DNA of 8,678 bases from Anaerolineae bacterium (lineage in GTDB: Bacteria; Chloroflexota; Anaerolineae; 4572-78; NAK82), in assembly GCA_030597485.1 (NCBI GenBank), contig JAUVRU010000053.1, forward strand, positions 1 through 8,678, in the 5' to 3' direction. Below are positions 7,331 through 8,678 of the stretch, in pieces (within the stretch, counting starts at the first letter, position 1; each line of letters starts with the position of its first letter). The notes below the pieces were generated by a model. The model did no database searches. It was given only the letters and a program-made list of their open reading frames with translations, and was not told where the DNA came from. Position numbers and translations under genes: made by a program.

Positions 7331-7346
7331 CAATATGGCGTATGCT
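7318..7346 (+). promoter_or_regulatory. Possible promoter of the C25-like peptidase gene
   Basis: TTGCCC (7318-7323) and TATGCT (7341-7346) are separated by 17 bases. Each matches four of six consensus positions. Transcription would start near 7353, giving a leader of about 64 bases before the GTG at 7417. The local sequence is visibly less GC-rich than the flanking genes, which fits a promoter region, but the match is only moderate. Confidence 0.35.
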
Positions 7347-7351
7347 ATTGC

Positions 7352-7374
7352 CGGGCAGCTGTATCAGTTGCCTG
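7352..7374 (+). other. Hairpin in the peptidase leader
   Basis: GGCAGCTG (7354-7361) and CAGTTGCC (7365-7372) pair around a TAT loop. One internal G-U wobble is needed, and the stem extends outward by a G-U and a C-G pair to 10 pairs. It begins at about the predicted transcription start. The sequence after it is not T-rich, so a simple intrinsic terminator for the upstream operon is unlikely. It may stabilise the leader RNA or serve a regulatory purpose. Confidence 0.35.
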
Positions 7375-7385
7375 CGGATTGTTCT

Positions 7386-7396
7386 GTCTGACAGAC
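7386..7396. promoter_or_regulatory. Palindrome GTCTG-A-CAGAC in the peptidase leader
   Basis: This is a perfect 5-base inverted repeat with a single central base, 11 bases before the Shine-Dalgarno site of the peptidase gene. It could be a DNA-binding half-site pair or a small RNA fold near the ribosome site. It is short enough to be coincidental. Confidence 0.25.
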
Positions 7397-7406
7397 CAGA
7401 GAAATT

Positions 7407-7410
7407 GAGG
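7407..7410 (+). promoter_or_regulatory. Shine-Dalgarno site that sets the GTG start of the peptidase
   Basis: GAGG is followed after six bases by GTG at 7417, the ideal spacing. The frame is also open upstream to a TAG at 7288-7290, with a GTG at 7291, an ATG at 7342 and a TTG at 7405. Only the 7417 start combines this ribosome site with a signal peptide of normal length. Confidence 0.55.
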
Positions 7411-7416
7411 TGTTCG

Positions 7417-8678
7417 GTGGGCAGCGTCTCTTTCGCAAGGCATCGTTTGGCGCTGTTGCTGATGTGCGTCCTCGCGGTGTTGACCTCGCTACTGCCCTTT
7501 TCGCCGGTCCTGGCCGCGCCTCCTCCATACCATATCAGCCTTGGGATGGGCGACGATATTGCCCTTTCACTCCCCGACGAGCAAGCCGGTGAGTCACAGG
7601 AAGACACCTCCCCACCCGACACCATCACCCTCACCCTGCAAACAGTCCCGTACCAGATTCTGGAGGACGGCGACGGCTTCGACATCATACAGATCGAGGG
7701 TTTCGAGCTCACCGGCACTCCCGGCGCCCCAGCCCTGCCCCGTAAGGTGTACCAGGTGGCTGTCCCCCCGACCACCGCGGCCGACAGCGTGAGCCTGGAG
7801 ATCCTGGACACCCAGATAGCCCAACTGTCCGGCACCTACCATCTCAAGCCGGCCACGCCTGACGTTGCCTCCTGGGACACGGCCGATGACAGGGGCGCTT
7901 ACCAGTCAACTGACCTCCCCCTCTCGGATGGCGCCGCTGATCTCGTCAGGTTGCTGCCTCCGGGACAACTGCGGAAGTGGCGCTTCGTTCGTCTTGAATT
8001 CTCCCCCGTCCGCTATGACGTCGCCAGTGGGGAATTGGGCCTGGCTACTCAGGTGACCGTGCGCATCAGCTACGACCACAGCCAGGCAGTATTAGGCATG
8101 GCAGCACTGCAAGACACGGTGATGGACGACGTGGCCAAGGAGTCCTTCGTCAATTACGACACAGCTCAAGAATGGTACCGGGCGGTAGGCGGACAGGATG
8201 AACCCGGTGCCGTGCATGACTACGCCATCATCACCACCAACGCCACCGAAGCGGGCAGCAGCAATCTGGCCGGTTTCACCAACCACAAACAAGCTATGGG
8301 CTACAGCGTCGTGATCGTCACCGAGGATGACTACGGCAGCCTGGAGGGCCAATCGCCCAATGGCACCGCCGAGAAGGTCCGGAAATGGCTGCAGAATGAC
8401 TATATCGGCTACGCCATCGAGTACGTTCTCCTCATCGGCAATCCAGACCCAGATGACCCCAGCAACGGCGGCGACTCCGTCGGCGATGTCCCCATGAAGA
8501 TGTGTTGGCCGCGCCGGGGCGCCAGCGACGGCTACCAAGAAGCCCCCACCGACCACTTCTACGCCGATCTGACCGGCAACTGGGACCTCGACGGGGACGG
8601 TCTGTTCGGCGAGTACGAGGGCGACCGCGGCCCGGGAGGGGTGGACTTCGTTGCCGATGTGCACGTGGGCCGCATACC
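7417..8678 (+). CDS. Secreted gingipain-like (C25 family) cysteine peptidase, N-terminal part
   Basis: The frame is open from GTG 7417 to the right edge (420 residues visible) and continues beyond. Residues 1-34 are a signal peptide: a basic FARHR segment, a hydrophobic core LALLLMCVLAVLTSLLPF, and a VLAA cleavage region followed by proline. Residues about 69-265 resemble the C25 propeptide, with TITLTLQTVPYQ, a G-A-P-A-L-P-R-K turn and YQVAVPP, followed by beta-rich segments. The catalytic-type domain begins near 268 with DYAIITTN. It continues with YSVVIVTEDDY, EYVLLIGNPD (335-344), PTDHFYADLTGNWD (377-390) and a DLDGDG calcium-type loop (390-395), and ends at the edge in FVADVHVGRI, the strand that in gingipains precedes the His and Cys catalytic residues. 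The catalytic pair therefore lies outside the window and activity cannot be judged. The protein is probably exported and activated by loss of the propeptide. It has its own leader and likely its own promoter. Any cell-surface anchor or sorting domain is also out of view. Confidence 0.85.
   Translation, partial: MGSVSFARHRLALLLMCVLAVLTSLLPFSPVLAAPPPYHISLGMGDDIALSLPDEQAGESQEDTSPPDTITLTLQTVPYQILEDGDGFDIIQIEGFELTGTPGAPALPRKVYQVAVPPTTAADSVSLEILDTQIAQLSGTYHLKPATPDVASWDTADDRGAYQSTDLPLSDGAADLVRLLPPGQLRKWRFVRLEFSPVRYDVASGELGLATQVTVRISYDHSQAVLGMAALQDTVMDDVAKESFVNYDTAQEWYRAVGGQDEPGAVHDYAIITTNATEAGSSNLAGFTNHKQAMGYSVVIVTEDDYGSLEGQSPNGTAEKVRKWLQNDYIGYAIEYVLLIGNPDPDDPSNGGDSVGDVPMKMCWPRRGASDGYQEAPTDHFYADLTGNWDLDGDGLFGEYEGDRGPGGVDFVADVHVGRI

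Noticed and set aside
7291..7344. Earlier in-frame starts for the peptidase (GTG 7291, ATG 7342)
   Set aside because: They lack a well-placed ribosome site and would put a long non-hydrophobic extension in front of the signal peptide. The later GTG has GAGG at ideal spacing.
6930..7835. 301-residue minus-strand open frame crossing the gap before the peptidase gene
   Set aside because: It is antisense to two well-supported genes over most of its length. The part covering the gap reads fairly protein-like, so a decayed gene remnant is conceivable, but I recognise no family in it.
8092..8664. 190-residue minus-strand open frame under the peptidase gene
   Set aside because: It is antisense to the C25 domain, whose + strand translation matches known family motifs. 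The Val/Gly/Ala-rich minus translation is the usual mirror of such coding.
1..8678. tRNA, rRNA, CRISPR array, insertion-sequence ends or transposase
   Set aside because: No direct-repeat and spacer pattern, terminal inverted repeats, transposase-like frames or cloverleaf sequences were seen. The only gaps are short (86, 38 and 157 bases).

Overview
The window is a GC-rich bacterial stretch in which all five recognisable genes lie on the + strand. The gene types suggest a member of the Chloroflexota (Anaerolineae-like): large multispanning proteins of the 6-pyruvoyl-tetrahydropterin-synthase-related (GT-C-like) kind, a distinctive C-terminal beta-rich module, a short MFS carrier and a secreted gingipain-type (C25) protease. 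This assignment rests on recollection of where such families occur. No marker gene is present to prove it.

Layout. Bases 1-300 are the 3' end of a gene that starts outside the window; only its extracytoplasmic C-terminal module is visible. An 86-base gap follows, with a good sigma70-type promoter whose predicted start of transcription falls almost on the next ATG. Bases 387-3509 encode a 1040-residue PTPS-related/GT-C-like membrane protein that ends in two copies of the same module. It overlaps by 11 bases with 3499-5856, a 785-residue GT-C-like membrane protein carrying one more copy. After 38 bases comes an MFS carrier (5895-7259). A 157-base gap (7260-7416) holds a possible promoter and three successive inverted repeats. 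It leads into a secreted C25-like peptidase (GTG start at 7417) that runs off the right edge before its catalytic His/Cys would be reached.

How the genes may fit together. Genes 2-4 look like one transcription unit. The two (probably three) large membrane proteins resemble polyprenyl-phosphate-sugar-dependent GT-C transferases, which act on the outer face of the membrane. Each carries the same roughly 110-130-residue beta-rich module on that face, four copies in all in the window. The simplest reading is a cell-surface glycan or glycoprotein assembly locus. The MFS protein would move a small molecule, and the C25-like protease would be an exported neighbour under its own control. The glycosyl-transfer role and the function of the shared module are inferences. 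The membrane topology, the module repetition, the overlap and the MFS and C25 family assignments are well supported by the sequence.
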